From Ichthyophonus hoferi (lineage: Eukaryota; Opisthokonta; Ichthyosporea; Ichthyophonida; Ichthyophonidae), in NCBI GenBank assembly GCA_002751075.1, contig NAOQ01000151.1, positions 17,294-81,293 of the forward strand: a stretch of DNA of 64,000 nt. Direction: 5' to 3'. Made by a program: the position numbers and the translations under genes. Below, in pieces: positions 50,721 through 63,995 of this stretch (position 1 is the stretch's first letter; the number at the start of each line of letters is the position of its first letter). The notes under the pieces were generated by a model. The model was not told the DNA's origin. It ran no database searches and worked only from the letters and a program-made list of their open reading frames with translations.

Positions 50721-52759
50721 GGAGATGTCTTGGAGCTCTACTGTCTAAATAAAATTTTGGGAGCTTATTATATATACATATTTGTGAGAAACCAATAGGT
50801 ATATGTGTAAATTTCTGATTGATTTCCGTATAAGGAAACTACTCTTTGGTTAGTTAGTTTAGCAAGGTTTTTGGATCTAGGTTACCAACCTATAAGGAGA
50901 ATGATTGCTAGCACTTTCTCATTAGACTAATTAGGAAATAATTCTTTTTCTCTATAACAGAATGAATAAATGTAATAACAATAAAAAATTTTTTTTACCC
51001 AAGTGTAGTGGAGAACTTAAGTTGTCACAGTATTTAAATTCAACAGAACAAATGGTAGACAAGTTCACCGAACTTCTGCCAACCCATGTATATTAAAGAT
51101 TGGCTGCACGTATGGGCGTGAGATGAAGTGATAAAATGCATTTACGTTATAATAATATGTTAAAACAGACATAATTAATTTAGATATTTCTTTATATAGC
51201 TAGAATCATTTAATATTATTAGTAATTACTATTACATATGTAGTTTGGAAAAAATAGCTGGTGCAATCTATTGGTATTAAATGCCAATCCAATATGATTG
51301 ATCGAAATTGAACCAGCCAATGACAGAGGTCCCGTGACTAAATAATAAGCCATTTCAGATCATATGTTTTAGGCTCCAGATAACACATTGCTTAGGCATC
51401 CTACTTAAGTCAAGTCCTGCTGACTTGTTTGATAATAAAAATATGTCTTAGCATATTTGTACTCCGTGTATGCAAGGGCCATGCTAAAACGCCCTTTAAT
51501 TTGGTACTCTCTCTTCTTCTAATTGAATATAGTAGGTCACAGGAACGCTTCTATTTCCACTTACCATTTGAACAGAATAAAATAATGTTGTTTTCTCATT
51601 TGCAAATGGCATTTACTTTTTTTCTCTGTATTTATTGCTTTTACTGTGCTTTATCACCTACGTACTTATTGATTGATTTAATTAACCCTAATAAAATATA
51701 TAATCAACCAATCAAGCATCGGTACATTTGAAGTAACCATAGTCATATTTACCTTAAGGACTTTACATCTGATTGCTTTAACTAGGATCAATATGTAAAC
51801 ATTAATCTGGAGACAAGGACGTGCATGTGATATTATGGGTTGATAGTAGGTGGATTTCAGAATGGGTTGAGATTATTATCTCATTAGGGTTTTATGCAGT
51901 TGGATAGGACCCTGGTTTCTATACAAAGTTTTTTAAAAATTCATTCCATATTGATAATACATTAATAGTATTGCCCATTACACATTATTTTGGTCCTGTC
52001 ACTCAAAAATTATTTGATGTACTAGGATAGTGGATCAAACTCAATTGCAACTTAATCTCGCGGTAATAGGGGATATCGTGGTATATATTCTACTATATCC
52101 TGCAATGGCCTACAGTATCTAATCAAGACAAGTTTCCCGCCAATGGCCCCTGCCCACCAATCCCCTGCCTCCCCTCTTAATTTCGATCATTAACGTACGT
52201 CTCACATGCGCCGCTTAAACATATCTAGGGTAGGATATAGGGTATACAATATTACAATATTACTATTGTTACCAGTATTATAGGGATAGTATAGGCCTGT
52301 GCTTAACTTACCTAAGGATTTAGTAGCAAATCTACCCAGGTACCTAATATTTTGACACATAATCTGTATTACGTTATTTTTTTTCTTACACATAAAGTGT
52401 CATCTACCTGTAAGCCTTTTACCCCCGCCGCAGGTAAGATATATCCATCCCTAGGCCTACAAGAAATTCTGTTTGTGGCTACATTTTATTGTTTTTTGGG
52501 TGCACACACAATTACCGAATAAACTTGACGGGTGTATTCTTTTTCACTTTAAGATAAAAGTTTTTGGGTATATAGATAAAGCCATTGTGGTGTAGGCATA
52601 TAGTTTCAGGTATATATCTACAGGTATAGGCCTATAGGTGTGCAAGATGGGGTGTTTATACGACCCTTATAGCCACTCTATGAAGCTGCCATGTCAGACA
52701 AAATGCCGTGATTAACTGTGGGGATGTTTCATATAACCCACAGGCCTGCTGCTTTCATC
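50721..52759. other. Intergenic, copia fossil to SSRP1
   Basis: AT-rich, no exon seen. It becomes richer in GC and CCAAT words after about 52030, approaching SSRP1. No clear TATA box. Confidence 0.5.
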
Positions 52760-55700
52760 ATGTCGGAGAAACTTACCTTCGAGAATATCTGTCTCAGCAC
52801 AGTCATCACCCCAGCCAATGTAAGTCTACCTGTTGCCTTTGAGCCTATTCTGGTGCACACTGAGGAGATATAATTAGTCAAATACCTAATATTATTGTGG
52901 GGTTTTTTCCTTACAGAATCTTGGTACACTCAAGATGGCCGGATCTGGTATAGCCTGGCGTACACTGGACAAACAGAAAACCATTACAGTGATGAAAGAG
53001 TAGGTTAGGGTAAGAGTTGAGTAAATTAATGATAAGGGTTGGCAGGATAAAGGGAGAGAGAGAGTGTGAAGGAGGGAAGGAGATAAATAGAGAGTCCAGG
53101 AAATATGGCGTGTGTAAACCAGGAAGTGTGAGAAAAAGATGAAGTATAAAAAGGAATAGTTAATATGGAGAAGGAATTAGAGATAAGAGAGAAGAAACAA
53201 TAGAATGATGTTGAGGTATGTGTATAGACCAAATAAGAGCTGTTGGGCCAGTGTTTTCATGTTTGTGGGAAAATAATTGGAATAGATATAGATAGAGCTA
53301 AAAAAAACAAGGCTATTTAGGAAGGAAATATGGCATGATGTGATAAAGTATTACAGTAATAAGTGTGATCAGGTGGTTAAGGAGGAGGGAACAAGGAGGA
53401 CAGACTGCAGAGCAGAGTAGGGGGAAAGACGGGGGGAGGGAGAGGGAAGAGAGGGGCTGTGCTATAGCAGGGCTAACCATAGGGGGCCTTAGGAACATGC
53501 AGTCTGCACTGTGGCGTAAGGCTGCCAATGGCTATGAGTTGAAAGTACTCTGTAAGGATGGATTGGTCCACCGACTAGATGGATTTGAAGATGAGGTAAT
53601 CTGGCCATGCACCAATTATATACATGCATACCTACTTGGCATCAACATGCTCACCTTCCATCTCTTCTCTCTGGTTTTTCTACAAGTCTCTGTCTTGTTC
53701 TTCAATATATAATGACATCCCCCTTGCTTGTTTGTTAGTGGTACTGTTTCTATTGTTACACACCTATAAAGTACACTTACATACAGTGAGCTAATAGCGA
53801 GTACTATACTTCAGAATTTCTCCAAAATCCAACTTTTTTTCAAAAACAACTTTGAAATTGAGATTGGTGTGGTAGAACAAGCTGTCAAGGGTTTCCACTG
53901 GGGCGATGTGGAGGTCAAAGGTAAGCTAATCATATTTGGTTTAAGGACTATAAGGCCTTTCCATTGGAGAAAAAAAATGGGCAGGGGAGGATGCAAGATT
54001 ATAAAGGAAAGATATTAAGATATAAGAAGGAAATACACTCTGAGTGAAGGACAGGGTGGGGATTAGACAATAATCACGTGACGACAGACTAGTGGTGTGG
54101 TTTACTGTGCCTACTACTATAACTATAAGAGGTCTTGGTTCATTAAGAAGGGCAAGATCATTGGATAGAGAGATATAAACACACAAGATCATTGGAAGGG
54201 GGATGAGGGAGATAGATCGAGTAACTGGGTAGGGTGCAGGGCCCCTGGTGAACTTCATGGTAGATGGGAAGGCAGCCTTTGATGTGCCAATCAGCGAGGT
54301 CAGTCAGAGCGTGTTGTCCAGTAATAAGATGGAGGTCTCTATTGAGTTACAGCAGCCCGAGAAGCAGGTAAGAGATTTTGTATTGCTTACGTAATATATA
54401 AACCGGTAGGAAGATGGGGCCGGTTGCGAGGTGTTGCCTTCCCATTGGCCAGCCTTTATATATAATATAGTTACAAGAATGGCACCTGTTATACGGGGTT
54501 TATAAATAGGGTTCAGTTGATTGCAGGGTATACTCTTATCTAATTGGCTTGCTGGTTGGTTCCTCCTATCAGAACAAGCAGGAGATGTTATATGAGATGC
54601 GATTCTTCTTCACTAGGGACCCCGATAAAGATGTAGCCATAGATGATGATGATGAGGAGAAGAAGGAGGCACAGGATACCAGGGCACAGGTAAGCTATCT
54701 GATTGGACTACCCTGGGGGAGAGCTGCGAATAGTGTGGGGAGAGAGTAACTAAGACCAGGGTGTGATCAAGTAGGCTATACTATGGATAGATGCTATTGG
54801 GCGGAATAGATTAGGTATTGGTGTATACCAATGGTCATTGGGCCGTTAATGGAATATATATAATATATTCACGTAGAAATAGAGTAATGTGTTGACTAAT
54901 GATCTGGCCCCATTAGAAATTCCACAAACGATTGGCCGAGAAGACAGATAAGAGTCGGTTTAGCGGAGATTCAGTGGCCACTTTCCCAGAGATGTTATTC
55001 CTTACACCCCGGTAGGATCCCCTCCACAATTAAGAGTCAAGAGCTGTGAGGATGGCATGCCTGTGTGTATGTGATAGAGGGGCTAGGGGGTCATATAGAG
55101 GGGGATGGGCAGGGCCCTGCAGGGAGAGTAAGGGAAGCAGGAAGCAACCTAATCTCTAGGGGGGTGGCTCAGTGGCAAGTATCAGATGGAGTTTTTCCCC
55201 AAGTTTGTCAAGCTACGTGGGCCTACCCACAACTATAACGTGATGTACAATCAGATTCAACGCATATTTCTCCTGCCCAAACCCGATGGCTTCTTCTATG
55301 TCTTGGCTGTGAGTGCTTGGTCCTCAGCTAGGAGCTAGATTGGGCTGGGAGGGGGAGAGGGGAGAGGGGAAAGGAAAGTAAAGAGAGAGAGCGGCTGGGA
55401 GGATACGATGAATAATATACAGATTGATCAGAAATAGAGAGAATTGAGAGAAAGTAAGAGATGGGCGTTAAAGAGGTAGCAGGGCTATAGGGGAGAAGGC
55501 AGCGAATGGCATAGGATAAGAGGTGATTATAATATACTGACCAATCAGGTGTAATAGCTCCTGTTAGACCCACCGGTGAGGCAAGGGCAGACTACATACC
55601 CGTTTTTGATTGTTCAGATCCCCAAGGAAGAGGAAACTAACTTGGAGTTCAACTTATCAGAGTGGGTCCTTCTCTGTAATGCTTCAAATCTTTGTATTCT

Positions 55701-58700
55701 CATTGGCTAATTGTTTTATCAATTGATTGCCATACTTACCTCTCCTGATGTATTTGTACCCCAATGACATTCCTCCACTGTTGCACCTAGCTATTCTATT
55801 GGGCATGTACTCTTCTACTTCTCACAGGATACTTAACCTCTGTAGCTAGACTAATCAACTCACTTCATCCACACAGGGAGCAAAGGGAGGAGAAGTTTGC
55901 TGGTAAGCTGACTGTTGACTCTCTCAAGGGATTGGCCATTGAGACCCTCCCAAGATTGCTTAAGGTGCTGGCTAATAAGAAAGTAGTCTGTGCCAGTGCT
56001 GAGTTTAAGGCGTAAGTGATGGCATGATGCCGATAAGTAGTGGTAGGATATGGTAGAGATCTAGGCTAACTGACCAAAGCGAGCAGGATGGATGACAGCA
56101 AATGCCTCAAATGTGCCCTCAAGGCCTCCAGTGGTGTGCTGTATCCTCTGGAAAATGGGATACTTTTTATTCACAAGGTGAGTGATTATACCTGTTTACA
56201 TTGGCTCTTCTTCCTTTACCCTTTCCTTACCCATTATAGTTGCACATATTCCCTTATTTATACCTGGCCTCCTACAGCCGGCCATCTATGTACGCTATGC
56301 AGACATGTCCCTGGTGACCTTTGACCGCCAGGCTGGATCTAGTGCCCGATCATTTGAACTGATTGTTAACACTAAGAACGATAGCAAGCATAACTTTACT
56401 AACCTGGCTAGGTAGGTGAAGTAGTTGGTATATGACTTGTATATTTTTATCGAGAGTGGTCTATTAGTGTAGGCTGTATATATCGAGAGTGATTGTTTCA
56501 TATGAGGTTAGCAACACTACTGTCCTTTCTATAATATACAGTATATAGTATATAGTATATAGTATATAGTATATAGTATATATATATGGATGTCTGGTGA
56601 TGATGGTATAAAGGTGCATTTCATAGAGGGAGATGGCTGCTAGATTACTCAGGGAGGGTGTATATATAAGGGTATGTATGTCTAGATATGGTATATCAAG
56701 GCCTGCATTTATAGGGAGATGGAGGAACAAGTAAAGTAGTGGCCAATGGATATGGTCCATTATATACGTAGCCACAGGAAAGCATATTAAAGCTCACTGA
56801 TTGGTCTGTGCAGGGAGGAATTCCACGTGCTTAGTGACTTCTTTAAGTCCAAGAATATCAACTGTGAGGAGACCGAGGTGGTAGGTAACCGAGATGAAGG
56901 GAGAGGGGGAGGTAGGCAACATAGGGAGAGGGAGATGGGGGTGTGGTCCCTTGTATATAGGCAGTTGGCTATAGATATGTAAGCTCCTGTGTATATGGGA
57001 AACTAGGGTACGATAGATATATGCCCCCCAAAGGGAAAGGAGGATATAGTGGAAACAATCTAATTGGAGAATGATCATCCCTATAGCAAGGTGGTATGTA
57101 CAGCTATGCTGTTAGCGACGGGGCCAATAACGACGGCTATATGAATAGGGTGCAGGGCGAGGGCGATGATGACGAGTCAGGTTTGTTACATGCCCCTAAG
57201 TACTAAGTTGGCCCCTCCCTCACTAGGGGTTATACTTACCTCCTTCATCCTCTCCCATTATACTATCTCTTCTACTCTATACTATCTCTCCTCTCCAGGA
57301 TTTCACATGCATTCCACCAATATAACTATGGAGCTGTGGTACACCCTAGATTACCTTTATCTACTATCAAATGTAAACGTGGATAGTTACCCTCCTCCCC
57401 CCTAGACAAGTGCCTGTGTCTATCTCTATACCCCTCTCTTTGTTTCCTTTTGTTTCCTGGTGGACTCTCTGCTAACCCTCCCTATATTAGAGGATGACGA
57501 GGACTTCAATCCCGGAGAAAGCGAATCAGATGTGGCGGAAGAGTAAGTGTATAACAAGGAAATGTGTGTCGTAGGGACTTTCTCATTCTACCTTTTTCCT
57601 ATCAGTTTATTCTATGTTTGGCTGCTTGATAAAGCCGTGCGGGCCATGTGATTAGTGTTTGCTGCCTAGATATGATTGTTACTATAGAGGTATAAAGCGA
57701 GAGCTATAGGAACGACAAGGTGTGAGAGATAAAACAGATATTAGAGACAAACATCACAATAATATACAAGTAGGTAGGTATACTAACAGGGCACGGGCCT
57801 GTAGGTTTGACTCGCAGGCAGAGGTCATGTCAAGTGGCAGTGACGGAGAGGGTGGGCCAGCAGCATCTACGGTAAGTTAATACTACTATGGTGTATATAG
57901 GGCTATTTGTACGGTAATATACATGAAGGTATTACTATGGTATGGTCTATGTAGAGTTGGTACGACTAGTATATGTAGTTATTACTACTATAGTAGATAT
58001 AGTTATTACTACTATAGTAGATATAGTTATTACTACTATAGTAGATATAGTTATTACTACTATNNNNNNNNNNNNNNNNNNNNNNNNNNNNNNNNNNNNN
58101 NNNNNNNNNNNNNNNNNNNNNNNNNNNNNNNNNNNNNNNNNNNNNNNNNNNNNNNNNNNNNNNNNNNNNNNNNNNNNNNNNNNNNNNNNNNNNNNNNNNN
58201 NNNNNNNNNNNNNNNNNNNNNNNNNNNNNNNNNNNNNNNNNNNNNNNNNNNNNNNNNNNNNNNNNNNNNNNNNNNNNNNNNNNNNNNNNNNNNNNNNNNN
58301 NNNNNNNNNNNNNTATTACTACTATAGTAGATATAGTTATTACTACTATAGTAGATATAGTTATTACTACTATAGTAGATATAGTTATTACTACTATAGT
58401 AGATGTAGGGTTGGTGGGGAGTGGTCCCTGGAAACTATGTGCTATAGTTAGGATGGAAGAGATAGCTTTATATGCATTCATTAGTCGCTATTGTACGAAA
58501 GCAGCCAATAATCAGGTTCTAAAGATTTTTTTTACAATTAAGTTACTAATAGTAGTTATAATTGTAGTATTACAATATCACACAATACTTGGTTATATGA
58601 AGGTGTTGCATAATATTATAGCAAAAAGTTTATTTTAATGGCGCTTAAATCCAGTCTATCTATAGCTAAGTATTGGTTGTTTTAAAAAGCTCTATTTTAT

Positions 58701-60171
58701 GAATATTTATGCATGATTTGTTTCTTTGACCTATGAATGATTGGTTGTCATTAATATTCCAAGGCATGTATGAAGGAGATGAATATCAATCAAGATGGGA
58801 TGACTTAGAATAGAGGTAATATACATGGTGACACTTGGCAGCCTTCTTATTTGTGATTGATTATTGGGGCAGCATGAGGCGGGCAAGAAAGAGAAGAAGC
58901 GCAAGGCTGACGCTCCTGAGAGGGAGAAGGAAGGGAGTACCCCCAAGAAGCCTAAGACTGTGAGTGGAGAGAAGAAGAAGAAGAAAGAGAAAAGGGCTAA
59001 GGTAGGTTGAAGTATACAGTGCTATCTAGGGGCTAGTATGTTGCTAGCTGGCTGTATTTCTAGAATGGTAGTAAGTTCTAGAGAACCAGTACCCATTGAA
59101 AAGGCTAGTGAAGTGTGTATGAGGCCGTATCTCCTAGTGGTGGGCTGACACCCTGTGTGCCATAGGACCTCAATGCTCCCAAGAAACCTCTGAGTACCTA
59201 TATGATGTTCTGCAATGAGATCAGAGACACCACTAAGGCTGCCAATCCAGAGCTTAGTATGACGGTAGGGCCAGGCTGTGTTGTATAATGATGTTGTTGT
59301 TACGTTGACATAGGTTGTTGTGACTATATAGATCTGGGTGGGCTGCTATACTGCAGAGAGAAACTATAGCAGTAGATAGGAAAGAAGGACTCCGATATAT
59401 TGTGCATGCGTATATAGTACTATTTTAGTGTAAGTACAACGCCCTGGTGATTGTATAGTAGTGAGTCGTGATAGAACTATGCCAATCTCATTGGGCCTTG
59501 GAATATGAAAGTTGTCACTGATAGTATTGGCTGGGTTTACAGGAATTGGTCAAGAAGATGTCTGAGGAATGGAAGCTTATATCAGAGGATCAGAAACAGG
59601 TAAGTCCTTGGTAGTTTATGTATGGTCTGTATGTTATTGGCTATATCTTGCCTCCCCCTCTCCCTTCCTACTAATTCTTCCTGTCTTTACTACTACCCTC
59701 CCTTCTTTTCTAGTCTGTATATTTTGGTGGCAGTGCCAATAAACATTTTACTACCCCAGGTTACTCACCTTTATAATTTACATAGGATTACAAGAAGAAG
59801 TATGATACTGCCATGGAAGAATGGCGGACGGCCATGACTGAATACGAGAAGACCAAGCCTGTAGAGGAGGAGGAAGAGGAGGAAGAGGAGACAACCAAGA
59901 AGCCAAAGAAGGTGGGGCAATAGTGGGTGATGGGGCAGGAAGGGCCCACGGGTAGGTTAGGTAGAACATGACATGTACGTGGTAAGACCACCTGGGGCTG
60001 GGGATAGGCGCATAGCATGCAGTCTATGCAGTTGCCAGGATCTAGTGCTAACCCTCCCTCCCTGTGCAGCCCACGTCCAAGGCCCCTAAGCGGCCACCAG
60101 TAGAGAAGGTCGAGACTGGCCAGAAGTTTGTCAGTGCTGAATTTATTGAAGACTCTGATGTGTCAGACTAG
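52760..60171 (+). CDS. SSRP1: SSRP1 (FACT complex subunit, HMG box)
   Basis: Subunit of the histone chaperone FACT (with SPT16), acting on H2A-H2B in transcription and replication. About 678 residues (human 709). Exons: 52760-52819, 52917-52999, 53493-53595, 53815-53920, 54240-54367, 54573-54689, 54917-55011, 55160-55308, 55618-55661, 55877-56011, 56087-56177, 56278-56411, 56814-56880, 57087-57180, 57491-57542, 57805-57871, 58873-59001, 59166-59264, 59543-59599, 59786-59911, 60070-60171. N-terminal dimerisation region with ALWRKAANGYELKVLCKDG; SSrecog domain with GFHWGDVEVK and MLFLTPR; middle PH-like domain with KCALKASSGVLYPLENGILF and IYVRYADMSLVTFDRQAG; acidic linker EDDEDFNPGESESDVAEEFD; lysine-rich NLS; HMG box DLNAPKKPLSTYMMFCNEIR to about residue 625; tail FIEDSDVSD. 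The exon 7-8 junction is one G too long for the frame. An N gap lies in intron 16. Confidence 0.97.
56538..56586. repeat. (AGTATAT)n simple repeat, SSRP1 intron 12
   Basis: About six copies of the 7-bp word AGTATAT in SSRP1 intron 12. Confidence 0.9.
57966..58405. repeat. Palindromic 24-bp tandem array, SSRP1 intron 16, interrupted by a gap
   Basis: The unit TTATTACTACTATAGTAGAT plus ATAG repeats about four times on each side of an N run at 58064-58313 (250 bp). Each unit contains the perfect 12-bp palindrome CTACTATAGTAG. The array is continuous in register at both gap edges, so the true array length is unknown. It encodes nothing. Confidence 0.9.
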
Positions 60172-61264
60172 CTCCAAGTGGATAGTAGGCTACAGGCCAG
60201 TGTCTGATCGGCAACCATGGAACGTATATATATATTTGCACATAAACTAGTAGGAAACCGTTGTTATATCTTTGAAGAATAGAGTGAGAGAGGCATAGAT
60301 AGGTGCACATTTATAGTTTTTTTATTCAGCTACACGCTTTAACTCTTGCTATTATATATATATATATATATATATAATATTGGGCTACAGTAATATGACA
60401 GTCCGATATTACCGTAATTATATTGACTATCATATTGTAGTAATGTTGTACTTGCGACTTGTTTGGCTTTGATTAAGTCCTCGCCATTGGACCGAGAATA
60501 GGTCACATGTGGTTGTAGATAAAATGCATATAATTTTTGTTTCATATGGCTTTATGTGTCATTTTAACTATAGGCATGTGATATGGTGCCTACCTTTCCT
60601 TGGTCGGATGTATGTTTAAGTGCTTGCCATTATTGGATCTGGGCGGTGATTACACAGTCAATGATGATATCAGATTTCTACCTATAGCTTAGTTGTGAGT
60701 GACCAAGAGGGATATATATGCCATGGCTTATTCACGTATGTCTGCAAATATTGCTTAAGAAAATCTATTTGGTTGATGAACTCGGGGTCATACCAAAGAT
60801 GTTTTAATTGGTATTATCTGTTTTTTATTGCTGGGCTAAGAGGTCTTTTTAATTATTGGTTCTGATAGACAAGCAGAACAAAGAAAAAAAAAAGGAAAAA
60901 AAAAAAAGAGGGAGGGGGAGAGTATAAAATATGATGCTGTGAAGGACTGCACTGAGATGGATGGGAAGTATAAAAGACAAAGATTTAAAAGAGATTGGTG
61001 GTCATAGTAATTATGAAAATTAACCCTCTACAATTAATCATTTACTTTTGAGGATGATTATAAACCTAGAAAGCCACTTTATCTCTTTTTTAAAAATTGT
61101 ACCTCTATGCATATATATGCCTTCACAGCCTCACATAGCAAGTATATTCATATTGGGACACACTGGCAGTTTATACTTAACAATGGCTGGGAACTATTCT
61201 GCTATGTGGCATTAAACTAGGGACTTGTCATCTTATAAATTATAAAGTAGTTTTAAGAATCTGT
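60172..61264. other. Intergenic 3' of SSRP1
   Basis: It holds an (AT)n run at about 60352-60376 and a purine-rich A/G tract at about 60880-60920. No canonical AATAAA was found in the first 200 bp after the SSRP1 stop. No exon recognised. Confidence 0.5.
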
Positions 61265-62050
61265 GGTAGTTCTAGTGTATTGCCCACAAGCTTCGGGATC
61301 TCCAATCGGTTTCGCTGGGCTAGCAGTAGTGATAGCTAATTTATCTGATCTGTCCTCAAGACTCAGTTCAAGTGGTAGAGTTTCTATAGAGGGTATGTAT
61401 ACCGACTCTCTATGTCACTGGCTGTATTAATTACACCTCTCTTCCAATTCAGAGGTGATCGATGCTTTGATTCGCCTAGGTGTTAATGTGGATGTTGCAC
61501 AATGAGACCGATCAATCCCGGGTGATATATTACGATGCAAATAATAACTATTATCTCTATTTAATGCTAATACAGTTCTCTGATTTCTGAACGAGTGAGA
61601 GATCTTAACACTGATTATCGTATGTGAGTGCCAACGGTGAAGTAGACATTACATTAGCAATGCAATGGTTTTATGCATAGATATTGTGATATTGTTTACT
61701 TAAATAATCAAATGCAAAGTTATGTGTCATGAGTGATTTCGCATCAACCGTGGCCGTGTATGTGTGAGTAGCGAGCCTTTGTTAGTCATTCCGTCTTCAT
61801 TTATACTTTCTCGATCTTTATCGTGTGTGTCCATTGCAGTTAACACCTGCATAGTTAGTTGTATTCATTATTGTAAATAGGACCGATCGTAAATATTCTT
61901 ATTGGCTAATACAACTCACGAAAGGTTACATAAATCCACTAGAATTGTCTGATCTTACCTCGACACTCGAATACTATTGTGTCCTATGGATGGCAAATTA
62001 ACTACTTTCCTCATTGATGTAAGTGTTCACATACCATATACTTTGTATTG
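61265..62050 (-). repeat. Duplicated block, copy 2, with decayed orphan ORF
   Basis: Same orientation as 38054-38840. The ORF part (about 61265-61650) keeps the start MSTSPLALTYDNQC and core words DRSHCATSTLTPRRIK, SELEE, LSLEDRSD, but several in-frame stops break it. The upstream non-coding part matches too. It is either a gene duplicate gone dead or two copies of an unclassified repeat. Confidence 0.7.
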
Positions 62051-62389
62051 ACAAAGTAAATTTCCTGTTGAGAACAATATTCAATTAGCTAATATAAGAC
62101 TGATCACTTCATCATCCGCTTATTATTAGGATTTTGGCCAAACTACCTGTTTATTCGGTAGTTGACGGTCTGGTAATAGTAGTGAAAATTTTGTTTTCAG
62201 CTATGCATGGATGTGGAGTTACATAACAAGTAGCATAGCCATTACAAAAGAATAATTCCGAAGTAGATCAAATTAGTTTTATAAATGGTTTTCATCTGTT
62301 CTTTTTGCGTTCATGATGTGTGATAGTAAAAATCACTATGGATTTTGACAACCGGCATATTTTCTGTTGGAATTGATATTGATAGAAGA

Positions 62390-62659
62390 TCATTCTTTAA
62401 AGCCTGTCATTGGCATCAAACTATTAGGTACAACATAGCTGAAGCTGAAGTCTACTTCTGGTGGAGTCACTGGTTCCTCACAAGTAGCAAACTCATACTC
62501 GGCGTATTTTCTGGATGGATCTTTAGAGTCAGAAGGAAATGCGATCTTTACCTTCTTGGCTATGTTTATAGGCCGTAGTATGGACCACGGGGCTTTGACA
62601 TGCTTCCTTTTCTTGTGAATACTCTTCTTTGCATTATTATTGTGATTGCTATTTAACAA
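62390..62659 (-). CDS. Unassigned 89-codon ORF, basic N-terminal part
   Basis: Coding-like composition: a lysine-rich start (KKSIHKKRKHVKAPWSILRP) then IAKKVKIAFPSDSKDPSRKY and acidic-aromatic EYEFATCEEPVTPPEVDFSF. No domain recognised. It lies upstream of the decayed duplicate on the same strand, with no counterpart beside copy 1. It could be an exon of an unknown gene or chance. Confidence 0.3.
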   Translation of the reverse strand: MLNSNHNNNAKKSIHKKRKHVKAPWSILRPINIAKKVKIAFPSDSKDPSRKYAEYEFATCEEPVTPPEVDFSFSYVVPNSLMPMTGFKE

Positions 62660-63809
62660 AGTTATGTAACTCTTTGTTAAACACCTTTATTTATGAGACT
62701 CGAATGGTCCCTGACTAAGACATGTACTCTGGTTATATATTTTCTGGTATATGATTCACCAGTCAGTTATGCGCTAACCTCGTTGCTCTGTTTAAAAACT
62801 AAAACATTGGAGTGGAATTAAGGTTTAAATTCCATCATGTGAAAACCTAGAATCCCAACTTAAAAGCTATCATTATTCCATAATGCTTGGCTATTGATAG
62901 CTTTACTGGGATGTTTGGTTTCGGAAAACTAATCCACCTTTTGAAATTAAGATAAAATACTTTACTTTGGTTTTGGCTCAAGTCAATTCTGAGTCGTATT
63001 TGAACAATAACTATAAGAAGTATAGCTTCACACGGCAATAATACAAATTAATACCACCAACCCCTTCCAAAAAAAATAGGGGATCTAGTCAGAGACATGA
63101 AACATACAATATGTATTAGATATGTGTATCAAGCAGCATTTGAGGCAGAAGAAGAAGCAACAACAGTCACAAAAACTACACATTCGTCCATATCACTGGG
63201 TTTTAAATATATGCCCATCCAATTATTTAGTGTCAAAACAGTGACTATAACGGCTGGTGTATTAAACATGTTACCAGCAATATTATGCTATCCCCTGTCA
63301 TTATTCAAGAAGCACAGAAAAATTACGTTCTCTCTAAAGAGATTCCCATAATTTTTTTGAAATTTTTTAAGAGAGGAGTGTAAGACTGTGAAGGTTTTCT
63401 GAAACAGATCACTGCAAAGGTTATAGCATGTATCCTGCCCTGTGGTTGGTGGTAGAGCAGTACTTCCCCTTGGAACGTCCTTAATATTCCTGGGCTAAAC
63501 TACAAAGCATTATTTTTCTATAGTATTTACTAAAAAACAGAGCCTGTAGTAAGGGTATGATATGAATAGTTAAAGTTACTAAAATAGATCTTTTATTGCA
63601 TTGCATTACTATATATTTGCCCAGCAAACTTTTGTTTATTTTACACACAACTTTCTGATATATTTCTGTTCAATTATCATCCGTCACACGTTGAGGTGAC
63701 TCTCCTATTGGTTCCTTTTATACTGGTTCCTCTTATCAATTATTAACATTTTTTTTTTCACCGAGGTATTTATTTCTACTCGTTAAATGTTTTAAGGTAT
63801 TTAAGGTAT
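62660..63809. other. Gene-poor right end
   Basis: AT-rich DNA with several random short ORFs and a small TTTAAGGTA triple repeat at 63790-63820. No recognised element. Confidence 0.5.
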
Positions 63810-63995
63810 TTAAGGTATTGGGATACTACTTATCATTTGGTGAGCTTCTAAATTATTGAGGTACCAATCATTTGTTATTGCTTCTATTTGATTGAAACCG
63901 AAATGCTTTCGCTTTGGACTTTGGCAGCCTATGCATTTTCGGGTATAATCGCATATTTCCAGCCATTTTGAGGAAGAAATTGCAAATATAAGCAA
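63810..63995 (-). CDS. Unassigned ORF with a Cys pair at the right edge
   Basis: A minus-strand ORF starting near the window edge, containing KWLEICDYTRKCIGCQSPKR and KHFGFNQIEAITNDWYLNNL. The CxxC followed by Gln and Lys is vaguely like the zinc-binding segment of transposable-element integrases, but the His half is not visible, so no family is assigned. It may be the edge of an element lying outside the window. Confidence 0.25.
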   Translation of the reverse strand: MLIFAISSSKWLEICDYTRKCIGCQSPKRKHFGFNQIEAITNDWYLNNLEAHQMISSIPIP

